Shown piece by piece: positions 1 to 8,238 of a DNA stretch of 64,000 nt (the first letter of the stretch is position 1; each line of letters opens with the position of its first letter). The stretch spans positions 1 to 64,000 of the forward strand of contig NZ_JAAKGV010000002.1 in assembly GCF_011043735.1 (NCBI RefSeq), written 5' to 3'. The notes under the pieces are model-generated. The model was given only the letters and a program-made list of their open reading frames with translations, searched no databases and had not been told where the DNA came from. This stretch comes from Methylobacterium sp. DB0501. Lineage in GTDB: Bacteria > Pseudomonadota > Alphaproteobacteria > Rhizobiales > Beijerinckiaceae. A program made the translations under genes and the position numbers.

Positions 1-60
1 AAGCGCGGTAACGCGCTGAGCTGACCAGTACTAATCGCTCGATCGGCTTGATCGCTCTCA
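1..60 (+). rRNA. 23S rRNA, 3' end (partial)
   Basis: The window opens inside the last bases of a 23S rRNA gene. The text ggtaacgcgctgagctgacc followed by agtactaat and cggcttgatcgctctca is the conserved 3' end of alphaproteobacterial 23S rRNA. Most of the gene lies upstream of the window, and the exact mature end is approximate. It is followed by the 5S gene and an initiator tRNA, the usual distal part of an alphaproteobacterial rRNA operon. Confidence 0.85.
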
Positions 61-166
61 TGATCCGTGTCCGGATCAACCCCGACACCACGACACGATG
101 AAGACGCCTGACGCAGCCGAGCGGCTGCCGCAGAGCGAATGCTTGCCGCAACGAACGTGCTTGGCC

Positions 167-285
167 GGTCTGGTGGTCTGAGCGGGGTGATCAGAACCCG
201 ATCCCATCTCGAACTCGGCCGTTAACCGCCCCAGCGCCCATGGTACTGTGTCTCAAGACACGGGAGAGTCGGTCACCGCCAGACC
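167..285 (+). rRNA. rrf: 5S rRNA
   Basis: The terminal helix I is visible: tctggtggt near 169 pairs with accgccaga ending near 283. Between them lies the conserved loop text gatcccatctcgaactcgg followed by ccgttaa, and the 3' half cggtcaccgccaga. The length of about 118 nt fits 5S rRNA. The ends are estimated from helix pairing and may be off by a few bases. Confidence 0.93.
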
Positions 286-332
286 TGCCAAGCACGTCAC
301 GTTCCCTCGACACGACGCAGATCACACCCTGG

Positions 333-409
<77 letters not shown>

Positions 410-417
410 ACCATATG

Positions 418-453
418 AAAAACCCCCGCTGGCGAAAGCCGGCGGGGGTTTTT
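418..453 (+). terminator. Rho-independent terminator of the rRNA operon
   Basis: A perfect 12-bp inverted repeat (418-429 with 442-453) has an inner ggc/gcc pair closed by a gaaa tetraloop. The right arm ends in five T residues, giving a classical terminator nine bases behind the initiator tRNA. The left arm begins with five A residues, so it could also act on transcription coming from the right. Confidence 0.9.
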
Positions 454-456
454 CGT

Positions 457-861
457 TCAGGCCGGTGCGTAGCCGGGTGTCTTGAAGATCGTGCCGGCCT
501 TGGCGGCGATGTCGGGCTCGTAGACGGTTGCAGTCCAGGCGCTCGGCTCGACATCTTCGATATGCCCGAGCACCAACAGGTGACGAAGGAGATCGCGACC
601 GGAGCGTGGGAGCCGCCAGGGAGAGCGCGAACAGGCCGAGACAGACCGGCACAGCAGCACGAGCGCCATCAGGAAACCGAGAAAGAGGTCCTTGCCGGTG
701 CCGGTAAATACTCGGCCGACGACCCGTCGACGGTGTTGCGGCTCCAGAAGAACCAGCTTGTGGGACTGGCGGAGGTTGTCGGTTGATCCGGGCTGTTCAC
801 GCCCCCGTCGCATGACCCGCCGCCCATGGCCGTCTCCGTCGTAAGCCCCTTTCCCGTCCAT
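457..861 (-). CDS. possible small or decayed protein next to the rRNA operon
   Basis: This reading frame of about 134 codons ends right at the rRNA terminator. Its last 45 codons have the strong G/C third-position bias of real genes here (region ending VYEPDIAAKAGTIFKTPGYAP). The middle has clearly weaker bias, and neighbouring frames look equally plausible there. A hydrophobic stretch (FLGFLMALVLLC) could be a membrane segment or signal. I recognise no family. It may be a frameshifted remnant whose 3' end is intact, or chance. The 410-1005 stretch otherwise holds only the terminator and a repeat copy. Confidence 0.3.
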   Translation of the reverse strand: MDGKGAYDGDGHGRRVMRRGREQPGSTDNLRQSHKLVLLEPQHRRRVVGRVFTGTGKDLFLGFLMALVLLCRSVSACSRSPWRLPRSGRDLLRHLLVLGHIEDVEPSAWTATVYEPDIAAKAGTIFKTPGYAPA

Positions 862-945
862 GCTCGGAAAGGGGAGGGGCTTACGCGAGATCGCGGGTCC
901 GGCGGTCCCGCACCGGCCGGTGCCGACCCTGCGCGCCGGGCCGAT

Positions 946-1012
946 GCGTCATGAAAGACGAAATCCTGTCGGATCGCTGTCGCCGTGCGGATTTCGGCTT
1001 CGCTCTCACGCC
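946..1012 (-). repeat. dispersed repeat family B, copy 1
   Basis: Read on the minus strand, this stretch matches another at 33065-33127. They share an identical 20-bp core (986-1005 here, 33071-33090 there) beginning gagcgaagccg, followed by a spacer and a second shared block ggatttcgtct. This copy covers the stop codon of the RND permease gene, so the transporter's last codons form one edge of it. Confidence 0.6.
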
Positions 1013-4000
1013 CGGGCGGGCGCGTGCGCCTCGCCCTTCTTCTGCGGCCGGATCCGGTACCAGCCGACATAGAGCGCCGGCAGGAAGAACAGGGTCAGGA
1101 AGGTTGCCGCGATGATGCCGCCGATCATCGCATAGGCCATCGGCCCCCAAAAAACCTCGCGGGCGATCGGCACCATGCCGAGGCTCGCCGCCGCGGCGGT
1201 GAGCAGGATCGGCCGCATGCGGTGGCAGGTCGCCTCCACGACCGCGTCCCAGGGATTCATCCCCTCCGCCTCGAACTCGTCGATCTGCGTGACGAGGATC
1301 ACGGCGTTGCGGATGATGATGCCGATCAGCGCCAGGATGCCGAGGATCGCCACGAAGCCCATCGGCGCGCCCGAGGGCAGCAGTGCCGCGACGACGCCGA
1401 TGAGGCCGAGCGGCGCCACGCTCGATACCAGGAAGAGCTTCTGGATGCTCTGGAGCTGCACCATCAGGAAGAAGGCCATCACCAGCAGCATCACCGGCAC
1501 CACCGCGGCGATCGGGCCCTGGCCCTTGGCGCTCTCCTCCACCGCGCCGCCGGTCGCGAGGTCGTAGCCGGCGGGCAGCTCGGCGCGGAACCGCGCCATC
1601 GCGGGGGCGAGCGCCGCCACCACGGTCGGCGGCTGGGTCGCGTCGGTGATCGAGGCGCGCACGGTGATGGTCGGCATCCGGTCGCGGCGCCAGACGATCG
1701 GCTGCTCGAGGTCGTAGTGGATGCGCGCGAAGGCGAGCAGCGGCACCGTCGCGCCGCCGGCGGTCGGCACCTGCAGGCTCTGGAGCGTGTCGATGGAGCG
1801 CCGCTCCGGTCCCTGCGCCCGGCCGACCACGTTGACGAGATAGATCGCGTCGCGGACCTGGGTGATCGTCGTGCCGCCGACCACGCCGTTGAGGATGCCG
1901 GCGATGTCCTGGGAGGTCACGCCGAGCTGGCGCGCCTTGTCCTGCAGGATCTCGACCCGCAAGACCTTGCCGGGCTCGTTCCAGTCGAAGGTCGGCAGGC
2001 CGACATGCGGGTCCTGCGCCACGATGTTGGCGAGCTTGAGGGCCTGTGCCCGTACCACCTGGAGGTCAGGGCCGCTGATCCGGTACTGGATCGGCCGGCC
2101 GACCGGCGGCCCGAGATCGAGGGTATGGACGAACACGTCGGTGCCGACGAAGTCGCGCCGGGCGAGGGCGTCGAGCCGCGCGATGGTCCGTTCGCGGGCT
2201 TCCAGCGAGACGGTCTCGATCACGATCTGGCCGAAGAAGGCGTTGGAAAGTTGCTGGTCGAGGGGCAGGTAGAACCGGATCGCGCCCTCGCCGACATAGG
2301 AACTCCAGCGCTTGATCTCGGGGTCGCCCTTCAGCGCCGCCTCGAACCGGTCCATCTGCGCCTTGGTCTCGGCAATGCTGGCATTCTGCGGCAGGGTCAT
2401 GTCGACCAGCACCTCGGGCCGGTCGGAAGCCGGGAAGAATTGCTGCTGCACGTGGCCCATGCCGGCGACCGCCAGCCCGAGCATGCCGATGCACACGGCG
2501 ACCGTGACCCAGCGATAGCGCATCGCCGGCAGCAGCAGGCCCCGGAAGGCGGAGAGCAGGCGGCTGGGCTTGTCGTGGTGGCTCTTCATGGTCTTCGGCA
2601 GGATCTTCACGCCGATCAACGGCGCGAACAGGACCGCCACCACCCAGGAGACGAGGAGCGAGGCCGCGATCACCACGAACAGCGAATAGGTGTACTCGCC
2701 CGCCGCCGAGCCGTTGAAGCCGATCGGCAGGAAGCCCGCCACGGTGACGAGGGTCCCGGTGAGCATCGGGAAGGCGGTCGAGGTGTAGGCGAAGGTCGCG
2801 GCCTTGTGCAGGCTGTCGCCGGCTTCCAGCCGCGCCACCATCATCTCGACGGTGATCATCGCGTCGTCGACGAGGAGGCCGAGCGCGATGATGAGCGCGC
2901 CGAGCGAGATGCGCTGCAGCGTGACCCCCATCACCTCCATGACGACGAACACGATGGCGAGCACCAGCGGGATCGAGAACGAGACGACGAGACCCGCCCG
3001 CACCCCGAGGCTCAGGAACGACACGACGAGCACGATCACCACCGCCTCGACGAGCGCCTTGGTGAAGCCGCCGACCGCCTCCTCGACGATGCGCGGCTGG
3101 TCCGAGACGAGGTGGATGCCGACGCCGACGGGCAAATCGGCCTCGACTTGGCGCATCCGCGACTTCAGCGCCTCGCCGAAGTCGAGCAGGTTGCCGCTCT
3201 GCTGCATGGCGATGGCGAGCCCGATCGCCGGCCGGCCGTTGTAGCGAAACAGCGCCTGGGGCGGATCGGCATAGCCGCGCTCGATCGTGGCCACGTCCGA
3301 CAGGCGGAAGAAGCGGTCGTTGACCCGCAGGTTGATGGCCTTCAGGCTGTTCTCGTCGGTGAACTGGCCGCCGACCCGGACCGAGACCCGCTCCGGCCCG
3401 GCCTGGATCACGCCGGACGGCGTCACCGCGTTCTGGGCCTGGAGGGTCTTGATCACCGATTGCACGTCGACGCCGAGGCCGGCGAGCTTGCGGGTCGAGA
3501 AGTCGAGATAGATCATCTCGTCCTGGGCACCGATGATCTGGGTCTTGCCGATGCTCGGCACCTTGATGATCCGGGTGCGCACCGTCTCGACGTAGTCGCG
3601 CAATTGGCGCATCGAGAGTCCGTCGGCCGTGAAGGCGTAGACGTTGCCGTAGACGTCGCCGAACTCGTCGTTGAAGAACGGGCCCTGCATGCCTTGCGGG
3701 AAGGTGCCCTTGATGTCGCCCAGGCGCTTGCGCACCTGGTAGAACAGCCACGGGATGGTCTTCGGCGGGGTCGTGTCGCGCAGGTTGACGAACACCGTCG
3801 CCTGGCCGGGCGTGGTGTAGCTCTTGGTGTAGTCCACCGCGTTGATCTGCTGCAATTCCTTCTCGATCCGGTCGGTGACCTGGTCGAGGGTGTCGGCGAT
3901 GGTGGCGCCGGGCCAGTTCGCCTGCACCACCATGGTCTTGATCGCGAAGGCCGGATCCTCCTCGCGGCCGAGCTTGCGGTAGGACATCGCGCCGGCGACG

Positions 4001-4074
4001 ACCGCCACCACCATCAGGAACCAGACGAAGGAGCGGTGCGACAGCGCCCATTCGGAGAGGTTGAACGACTTCAT
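1006..4074 (-). CDS. RND efflux permease (TriC/AcrB superfamily)
   Basis: This 1022-residue inner-membrane proton-driven pump should export drugs or other hydrophobic compounds. The N-terminus MKSFNLSEWALSHRSFVWF followed by the REEDPAF region resembles Pseudomonas TriC. A transmembrane helix carries the acidic pair of the proton relay in LLVDDAMITVEMM, and two large periplasmic repeats with twelve helices are evident. The start at 4074 fits the family and discards 25 upstream in-frame codons. It is the last gene of an operon in which two adaptor genes precede it, as in TriABC. No outer-membrane channel gene is present, so a TolC-like partner must be encoded elsewhere. Substrate cannot be inferred. 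Confidence 0.93.
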   Translation of the reverse strand: MKSFNLSEWALSHRSFVWFLMVVAVVAGAMSYRKLGREEDPAFAIKTMVVQANWPGATIADTLDQVTDRIEKELQQINAVDYTKSYTTPGQATVFVNLRDTTPPKTIPWLFYQVRKRLGDIKGTFPQGMQGPFFNDEFGDVYGNVYAFTADGLSMRQLRDYVETVRTRIIKVPSIGKTQIIGAQDEMIYLDFSTRKLAGLGVDVQSVIKTLQAQNAVTPSGVIQAGPERVSVRVGGQFTDENSLKAINLRVNDRFFRLSDVATIERGYADPPQALFRYNGRPAIGLAIAMQQSGNLLDFGEALKSRMRQVEADLPVGVGIHLVSDQPRIVEEAVGGFTKALVEAVVIVLVVSFLSLGVRAGLVVSFSIPLVLAIVFVVMEVMGVTLQRISLGALIIALGLLVDDAMITVEMMVARLEAGDSLHKAATFAYTSTAFPMLTGTLVTVAGFLPIGFNGSAAGEYTYSLFVVIAASLLVSWVVAVLFAPLIGVKILPKTMKSHHDKPSRLLSAFRGLLLPAMRYRWVTVAVCIGMLGLAVAGMGHVQQQFFPASDRPEVLVDMTLPQNASIAETKAQMDRFEAALKGDPEIKRWSSYVGEGAIRFYLPLDQQLSNAFFGQIVIETVSLEARERTIARLDALARRDFVGTDVFVHTLDLGPPVGRPIQYRISGPDLQVVRAQALKLANIVAQDPHVGLPTFDWNEPGKVLRVEILQDKARQLGVTSQDIAGILNGVVGGTTITQVRDAIYLVNVVGRAQGPERRSIDTLQSLQVPTAGGATVPLLAFARIHYDLEQPIVWRRDRMPTITVRASITDATQPPTVVAALAPAMARFRAELPAGYDLATGGAVEESAKGQGPIAAVVPVMLLVMAFFLMVQLQSIQKLFLVSSVAPLGLIGVVAALLPSGAPMGFVAILGILALIGIIIRNAVILVTQIDEFEAEGMNPWDAVVEATCHRMRPILLTAAAASLGMVPIAREVFWGPMAYAMIGGIIAATFLTLFFLPALYVGWYRIRPQKKGEAHAPARA

Positions 4075-4193
4075 CGGGCGCGGCCTCGCGCTGGAACGGG
4101 GTGGGAGGCGGGCCGTCGGGCCGCCCGCGATAGAGAAAGGCGGTGCCAAGCAGACTTGCCTGGGGGGGCCAACGCTTCGTCCGCTTCGGGCGC

Positions 4194-4288
4194 CGCCCGA
4201 TCGCGCTGCAATCGGACGGCACTCTAAATATTTGGTTTTATGTCAGTTTCTACGAAGGGCCGGTCTCCGGTTCGTCGGAAAATGCTCC
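4194..4288 (+). repeat. dispersed repeat family A, copy 1
   Basis: This is an imperfect repeat of about 95 bp lying in the 279-bp gap between the RND permease gene and its adaptor gene. It shares cgcccgatcgcg at its start and ttcgtcgga followed by aatgctcc at its end with copies at 15443-15538 (+) and 33292-33387 (-). The middle is the most divergent of the three copies. Because the gap lies inside an apparent operon, the insertion may affect expression of the permease. Confidence 0.65.
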
Positions 4289-4353
4289 GTCCTTGCTGTG
4301 TCTGTGTCGCCGGTGCCTGTCGCGAAGCCGGCGGCCACCGTTGCGACATCCGC

Positions 4354-5457
4354 TCAGAGGCCGGAGGCGGCGAGGCGCACCGGCTGCCCGTCCTCGAGGC
4401 TGTGGACGCCCGCTACCACCACGGTCTCGCCGGCCGTCACGCCGCCGCTCAGCGTCACCGTGTCGTCGTCGCGCGCCACCACCGCGACGTCGCGGCGGGA
4501 GACCGACTTCCCGTCGGGCGCGACCACCCAGATCGTGGTGCGGTTCTCGGCATCGAGGAGCGCGGTCGCCGGCAGGGTGATGCGCGGCGGGGTGGCGCGC
4601 TCGAGCGCCACCGTGACGGTGGTGCCGAGGCGGAAGGCCTCGGGCGGATCGACGAGGGTCATGCGCACCCGGCGAGTCCGGGTCGCGGGGTCGGCCAGCG
4701 GCCCGATCTCGCGCACCTTTCCCTTGGCGGTGATGGTGGGCGCCGCCTGCAGCGTCACGGTGAACGCGGTGCCGGCCCTGATGCCGGCCATCAGCCCGTC
4801 GGGGATGTCGACTACCGCCTCGCGGATATCGGGCCGGGCGAGCGTCACCACCGCCTGGCCGGCGCTCACCACCTGGCCGATCTCGGCGTTCCAGGCCGTC
4901 ACCACCCCGTCGACATCGGCCTTCAGGGTGGCGTAGCCGAGCTCGTCGGTCGCCTTCTGCAGGGCGGCCTTGGCCTGGGCGAGGCGCGCCGCCGCCGTGT
5001 CGCGGCTCGCCACCGCGGCGTCGAGGGCGGCCTGGGTGACGTTCCCGCCCTCGAACAGGGTGCGCTGGCGCGTCTCGACGGCGCTGGCATTGGCGAGCTG
5101 CGCGTCCACGTCGCTGACGTCGGCCCGGGCCCGGGTGACGGCGAATTGCAGCACGGTCGGATCGAGGGCGGCGAGCCGTGCGCCCTTCGGCACGAGGTCG
5201 CCGACATAGACGTCGCGGGCGACCATCCGGCCCGGCACCCGGAACCCCGCTTGCGTCTGGTAGCGCGGCTCGACCGTGCCGGCGAAGGGGCCGAAGGTCT
5301 CGGCGGTGCGGATCTCGACGGTCGTGGTGAGGACCGGGCGCACCGGCGGCGGCGCCTCGGCCTTCTTCTCCTGGCACCCGGCGACGGCGAGGAGCGCGAG
5401 GAGGGCGAGCGCGGGCTTCGCTTGCCGCGCGGGATTCACTTGCCGCGCCGGGTTCAC
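4354..5457 (-). CDS. RND efflux periplasmic adaptor (MFP), lipoprotein
   Basis: This 367-residue membrane-fusion protein would link the inner-membrane pump to an outer-membrane channel. The N-terminus has a lipoprotein signal with lipobox LLAVAGC, so the mature protein should be lipid-anchored in the periplasm. It shows barrel-sandwich halves around a helical hairpin, the region FRVPGRMVARDVYVGD and a C-terminal membrane-proximal domain (TVTLSGGVTAGETVVVAGV). Its ATG overlaps the stop of the preceding adaptor gene (ATGA), so the two are translationally coupled. Two adaptors for one pump match the TriA/TriB arrangement. Confidence 0.92.
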   Translation of the reverse strand: MNPARQVNPARQAKPALALLALLAVAGCQEKKAEAPPPVRPVLTTTVEIRTAETFGPFAGTVEPRYQTQAGFRVPGRMVARDVYVGDLVPKGARLAALDPTVLQFAVTRARADVSDVDAQLANASAVETRQRTLFEGGNVTQAALDAAVASRDTAAARLAQAKAALQKATDELGYATLKADVDGVVTAWNAEIGQVVSAGQAVVTLARPDIREAVVDIPDGLMAGIRAGTAFTVTLQAAPTITAKGKVREIGPLADPATRTRRVRMTLVDPPEAFRLGTTVTVALERATPPRITLPATALLDAENRTTIWVVAPDGKSVSRRDVAVVARDDDTVTLSGGVTAGETVVVAGVHSLEDGQPVRLAASGL

Positions 5458-6614
5458 TTGCCGTCCTCCCCGACCACCGCGACCGTCTGGCCCGGGCGCA
5501 GCAGCTGGATGCCGGCGGTGACCACCCGCTCGCCCGGCTTGATGCCGTCCGACAGGACGATGGCCGAGCCGGCATAGCGGTCGATCGTGACGATCTTCGG
5601 CGCGACGGTGTTGCGCGCCGGATCGAGCACCCAGACCGCCGGCCGGTCCTGCCAGCGGAACAGTGCGCTCCAGGGCAGCGAGACTGCCTGCCGGGCCCGC
5701 ACCTGGCCGATGCCCGCCACCGCGGCGCCGAGCGACATCTCCGGCGGCACCTTGGAGAGGCCGATCTTCACCCGCACGCCGCCGGAGGACGGATCGACCG
5801 CCGGCGAGATCTCCCGGACGCTGCCGGTGGTGCGCACCCGCGGATCGGACAGGAGGATGATGTCGATCGCGGTTCCGTCCGGCGGCTCGGCGAGCAGGGT
5901 CTCGGAGACGATGAACACCGCGTCGCGCGGCCCGTCCTGGGCCAGGGTGAACACGGTCTGGCCCGACTGCACCACCTGGCCGGCCTCGGCGTTGCGCGCC
6001 GTGATGATGCCGGCGACCCCGGTCTTCAGCTCCGTATAGGAGAATTGCTCGCGGGCATTGCCGAGGGCGGCCTTGGCCGATTCCACCGAAGCCTGGGTGG
6101 TGCGAAGGGTCTGCTCGGCCTGGTCGTAGGCGGTGCGGGTGGTGTAGCCGCTGCGCATCAGCGATTGCTGACGCTCGAAGCTGACCTTGGCCTGGGTCAG
6201 CAGCGCCTCGGCCGAGGCGAGCGCGGCCTGCGCGGTATCGACGTTGACCTGCTGCTCCTGCGGCTCCAGCCGGGCCAGCACCTGGTCGGCGGTGACGTGC
6301 TCGCCGACCTCGACCAGCCGCTCCTGGATCTTGCCACTTACGCGAAACGCGATGTTGCTCAGGAACTTGGCCTGAATGTCGCCGGTCAGCACGACCCGCT
6401 CCGAGACCGGCGCGAGCGCGGCGGCGACCACCCTGACCTCGGCCAGGGCGGGATTGCGGGACGCGGGCTTCGCTTCGTCCCGTGCGGGGTACGCGTCCCT
6501 GGCCGGAAATGCGGCCTGGGTGGCGGGCATCTCGGCGCGGGCCGGGCTCGCGGCGGCGAGGGCGAGGGCGAGGGCGAGCAGGGCGGTGCCCCGCGGAAGC
6601 GGGCTGGGTCTCAT
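5454..6614 (-). CDS. RND efflux periplasmic adaptor (MFP), secreted
   Basis: This is the first of two adaptor genes, 386 residues from the ATG at 6614. A Sec signal peptide (residues 1 to about 27, ending SPARA) is followed by the HlyD-like core FRVSGKIQERLVEVGEHV, a long alpha-hairpin rich in Ala and Gln, and beta-barrel domains. An upstream in-frame GTG at 6629 is an alternative start. Neither start has a strong ribosome-binding site; the ATG gives the cleaner signal peptide. It overlaps the lipoprotein adaptor by 4 bases and probably forms a mixed adaptor ring with it. Confidence 0.9.
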   Translation of the reverse strand: MRPSPLPRGTALLALALALAAASPARAEMPATQAAFPARDAYPARDEAKPASRNPALAEVRVVAAALAPVSERVVLTGDIQAKFLSNIAFRVSGKIQERLVEVGEHVTADQVLARLEPQEQQVNVDTAQAALASAEALLTQAKVSFERQQSLMRSGYTTRTAYDQAEQTLRTTQASVESAKAALGNAREQFSYTELKTGVAGIITARNAEAGQVVQSGQTVFTLAQDGPRDAVFIVSETLLAEPPDGTAIDIILLSDPRVRTTGSVREISPAVDPSSGGVRVKIGLSKVPPEMSLGAAVAGIGQVRARQAVSLPWSALFRWQDRPAVWVLDPARNTVAPKIVTIDRYAGSAIVLSDGIKPGERVVTAGIQLLRPGQTVAVVGEDGK

Positions 6615-6669
6615 GAGGATCGCAAGCACCCGTTCGGCGGATGATCTAACGGCAGCGTAGAGGGAAACA

Positions 6670-6705
6670 GGACGAAACTCACGTGCAGGACGGAACTCGC
6701 GTGAA
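6670..6705. repeat. tandem 18-bp imperfect repeat
   Basis: Two adjacent 18-bp units, ggacgaaactcacgtgca and ggacggaactcgcgtgaa, lie upstream of the first adaptor gene and directly before a long stem-loop. They differ at three or four positions. A regulatory role is possible but unproven. Confidence 0.5.
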
Positions 6706-6742
6706 GGAGCGGCCGCGAGGGGGCGGATGCGGCCGCTCCTTC
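6703..6742. promoter_or_regulatory. 14-bp perfect stem-loop before the adaptor genes
   Basis: gaaggagcggccgc (6703-6716) and its exact reverse complement (6729-6742) flank a 12-nt loop. The hairpin sits between the small membrane-protein gene and the first adaptor gene. No T-run follows on either strand, so it is not a classical terminator. It may be an attenuator, an mRNA stability element or a protein-binding palindrome. Confidence 0.5.
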
Positions 6743-6836
6743 CAGATGCGGGGCGTTCTCCGGGAGGAGGACATCCTGCATCTGTCGGGGGACCCCGGCG
6801 ATGCAGCGGGGTGAACGAAAAAAAGCGAGGCGAGCC

Positions 6837-7109
6837 TCAGAGCTGGCCCGGCGCGGCCAGGCCGGGGGGCCATGCGGGCGCCACCGGGTCGAGCCGGGTC
6901 CAGGCGAGCAGGCCGGCCCAGCCGGCGAGCGCGACGATCACGAGAGCCAGGGTCGGGGCCGCGGCACGCCGCGGCAGCAGCGGGCGAGGCGCGGCGAGCG
7001 GCGGCGCATGCAGGTCGAGCCCGTTCGGCAGGTCGGTGAACCGGGGACCGCGCGATGCGGTTTGGTGCAACGGGCGAACCCGGGAAACGCCGATCTCGCT
7101 GCAGGGCAT
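6837..7109 (-). CDS. small single-span membrane protein at head of the RND operon
   Basis: This is a 90-residue unrecognised protein. It has an ideal ribosome-binding site (aaggag seven bases before the ATG at 7109) and lies directly behind the promoter that diverges from the tetR gene. Residues about 52-70 form a transmembrane helix (APTLALVIVALAGWAGLLAW) followed by a short Pro/Ala-rich tail. It is the first gene downstream of the TetR-controlled promoter, 222 bp before the first adaptor gene, with a large stem-loop between. By position it may be an accessory subunit of the pump, but that is inference. Confidence 0.65.
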   Translation of the reverse strand: MPCSEIGVSRVRPLHQTASRGPRFTDLPNGLDLHAPPLAAPRPLLPRRAAAPTLALVIVALAGWAGLLAWTRLDPVAPAWPPGLAAPGQL

Positions 7110-7136
7110 GGCGCGCTCCTTGAAGGCGACGCCTGG

Positions 7137-7165
7137 TTCGTACTAATAACTGACCGGACAGTCAA
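7137..7165 (-). promoter_or_regulatory. efflux operon promoter with overlapping TetR operator
   Basis: On the minus strand TTGACT (7165-7160) and TACGAA (7142-7137) are separated by exactly 17 bp, a good sigma-70 promoter. Between and over them lies the near-palindrome actgaccggacagt (7149-7162), matching its reverse complement at 12 of 14 positions. It resembles known TetR-family operators. The same site lies 15 bp before the tetR start codon, so the repressor should control both directions. Confidence 0.7.
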
Positions 7166-7176
7166 TAAGGAACGAC

Positions 7177-7818
7177 ATGGCCAATGCGGGACGGCGCCAG
7201 CGGCGCAAGGAGGAGCGGCCCGGCGAGATTCTCGAAGCCGCCTTCGAGGAATTCGCCCGCAGCGGCTTCGCGGCCACCAAGCTCGACGACGTGGCAGCCC
7301 GGGCCGGCATCACCAAGGGCACGATCTACCTGTACTTCCCGAGCAAGGAGGACCTGTTCCTCGCCACCGTCCGGGAGATGAACCGGCCGTCGCAGGAGAA
7401 CCTGGCCGCGCTCAGCGCCGTGCCGCAGGGCTCGGCGATGGCGATTCTGCGCACCCACTTCGCCTTCGTGTACGAGCAGATGGTCGAGGACCGGCGCGCC
7501 CGCGAGATCCTCCGGATGCTGATGGCCGAGGTGAGCCGCTTCCCCGATCTCGCCGCCCGCTGGCACGCCGAGGTGATCGGCCCGGCGGTGGACGCTTTGC
7601 GCCGGGTGGTGCGCTACGGCATCGAGCGCGGCGAGTTCCGACCCTCGGCTGCGGAAGAGTTCCCGCACCTGCTCTTCGCCCCGGTCATGATGGCCTGCAC
7701 CTGGCGCCTGATGTTCGGCGACGACCACGCCCTCGACGGCGCGGCGTATCTGGCGGGGCACCTGGACCTGATGGAGCGGGGGCTGGTCCGGGGGGCGGGG
7801 GAGGGGAGTGGAGGGTGA
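7177..7818 (+). CDS. TetR/AcrR-family transcriptional repressor
   Basis: This 213-residue regulator has an N-terminal helix-turn-helix (residues about 18-62, FAATKLDDVAARAGITKGTI then YLYFPSKEDLF) and an all-alpha ligand-binding C-terminal domain. The taagga ribosome-binding site sits about six bases before the ATG. It is transcribed divergently from the RND efflux operon with a palindromic operator in the 67-bp gap, so it most likely represses the pump and itself and is released by a pump substrate. The ligand is unknown. Confidence 0.92.
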   Translation: MANAGRRQRRKEERPGEILEAAFEEFARSGFAATKLDDVAARAGITKGTIYLYFPSKEDLFLATVREMNRPSQENLAALSAVPQGSAMAILRTHFAFVYEQMVEDRRAREILRMLMAEVSRFPDLAARWHAEVIGPAVDALRRVVRYGIERGEFRPSAAEEFPHLLFAPVMMACTWRLMFGDDHALDGAAYLAGHLDLMERGLVRGAGEGSGG

Positions 7819-8238
7819 GCCGGGCGGGCGCCCCGCTGCCGCGTGACGGCCGGCGTCCGCCGAGTTCCGCAAGAGCCGCCGTAGATCGCCGCCAGCTCCG
7901 CCGCCTCCGGCTGCAGGATCGCGTCCCGCGGGAGACCCGCGACCTCGCGGAGCGGCGGAATTCGGTGCGGGACATGCCGCGAGCGACGAGACATGCCGCG
8001 AGCGGCGAGGTGCCCCCTGCGCGACACGAGCCGCTCGAGGTCGCTCCGGAGAGCCGGACTCTCCCGTAGGGCACCGCGCCCGAAGGCACGCCATTCCCGG
8101 TTGCCCGTCCCCCCGCTCGCGCATCCGTCAATTGACAGACACAGCCGGTCGCCTCGAAGTTGTTATGGCTAAAAGGTGCGAACCGACGGCGCCGCCCCAC
8201 GCGGCGCCCCCCGTCAAGCCCAACGAACGGAAACGCCC
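7819..8238. other. intergenic, 420 bp, with a palindrome near the next operon
   Basis: I see no gene in this stretch: the frames on both strands are Arg/Pro-rich shadows without a ribosome-binding site or family resemblance. A perfect 10-bp palindrome gtcaattgac (8127-8136) contains ttgaca, a possible -35 element, about 100 bp upstream of the molybdenum hydroxylase operon. No convincing -10 is found at 17 bp; tgttat lies 23 bp away. Confidence 0.5.

Noticed and set aside
985..4227. Long plus-strand open frame of about 1080 codons opposite the RND permease
   Set aside because: It is rich in Arg, His, Asp and Gln, has no family features and mirrors the G/C third-position bias of the true minus-strand gene. 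The same applies to long antisense frames at 8128-11331, 16724-19684, 26410-28332, 34239-36740 and 52259-54280.
8127..8166. Complete sigma-70 promoter before the molybdenum hydroxylase operon
   Set aside because: A ttgaca element is present, but the nearest -10-like hexamer is 23 bp away, outside the usual spacing.
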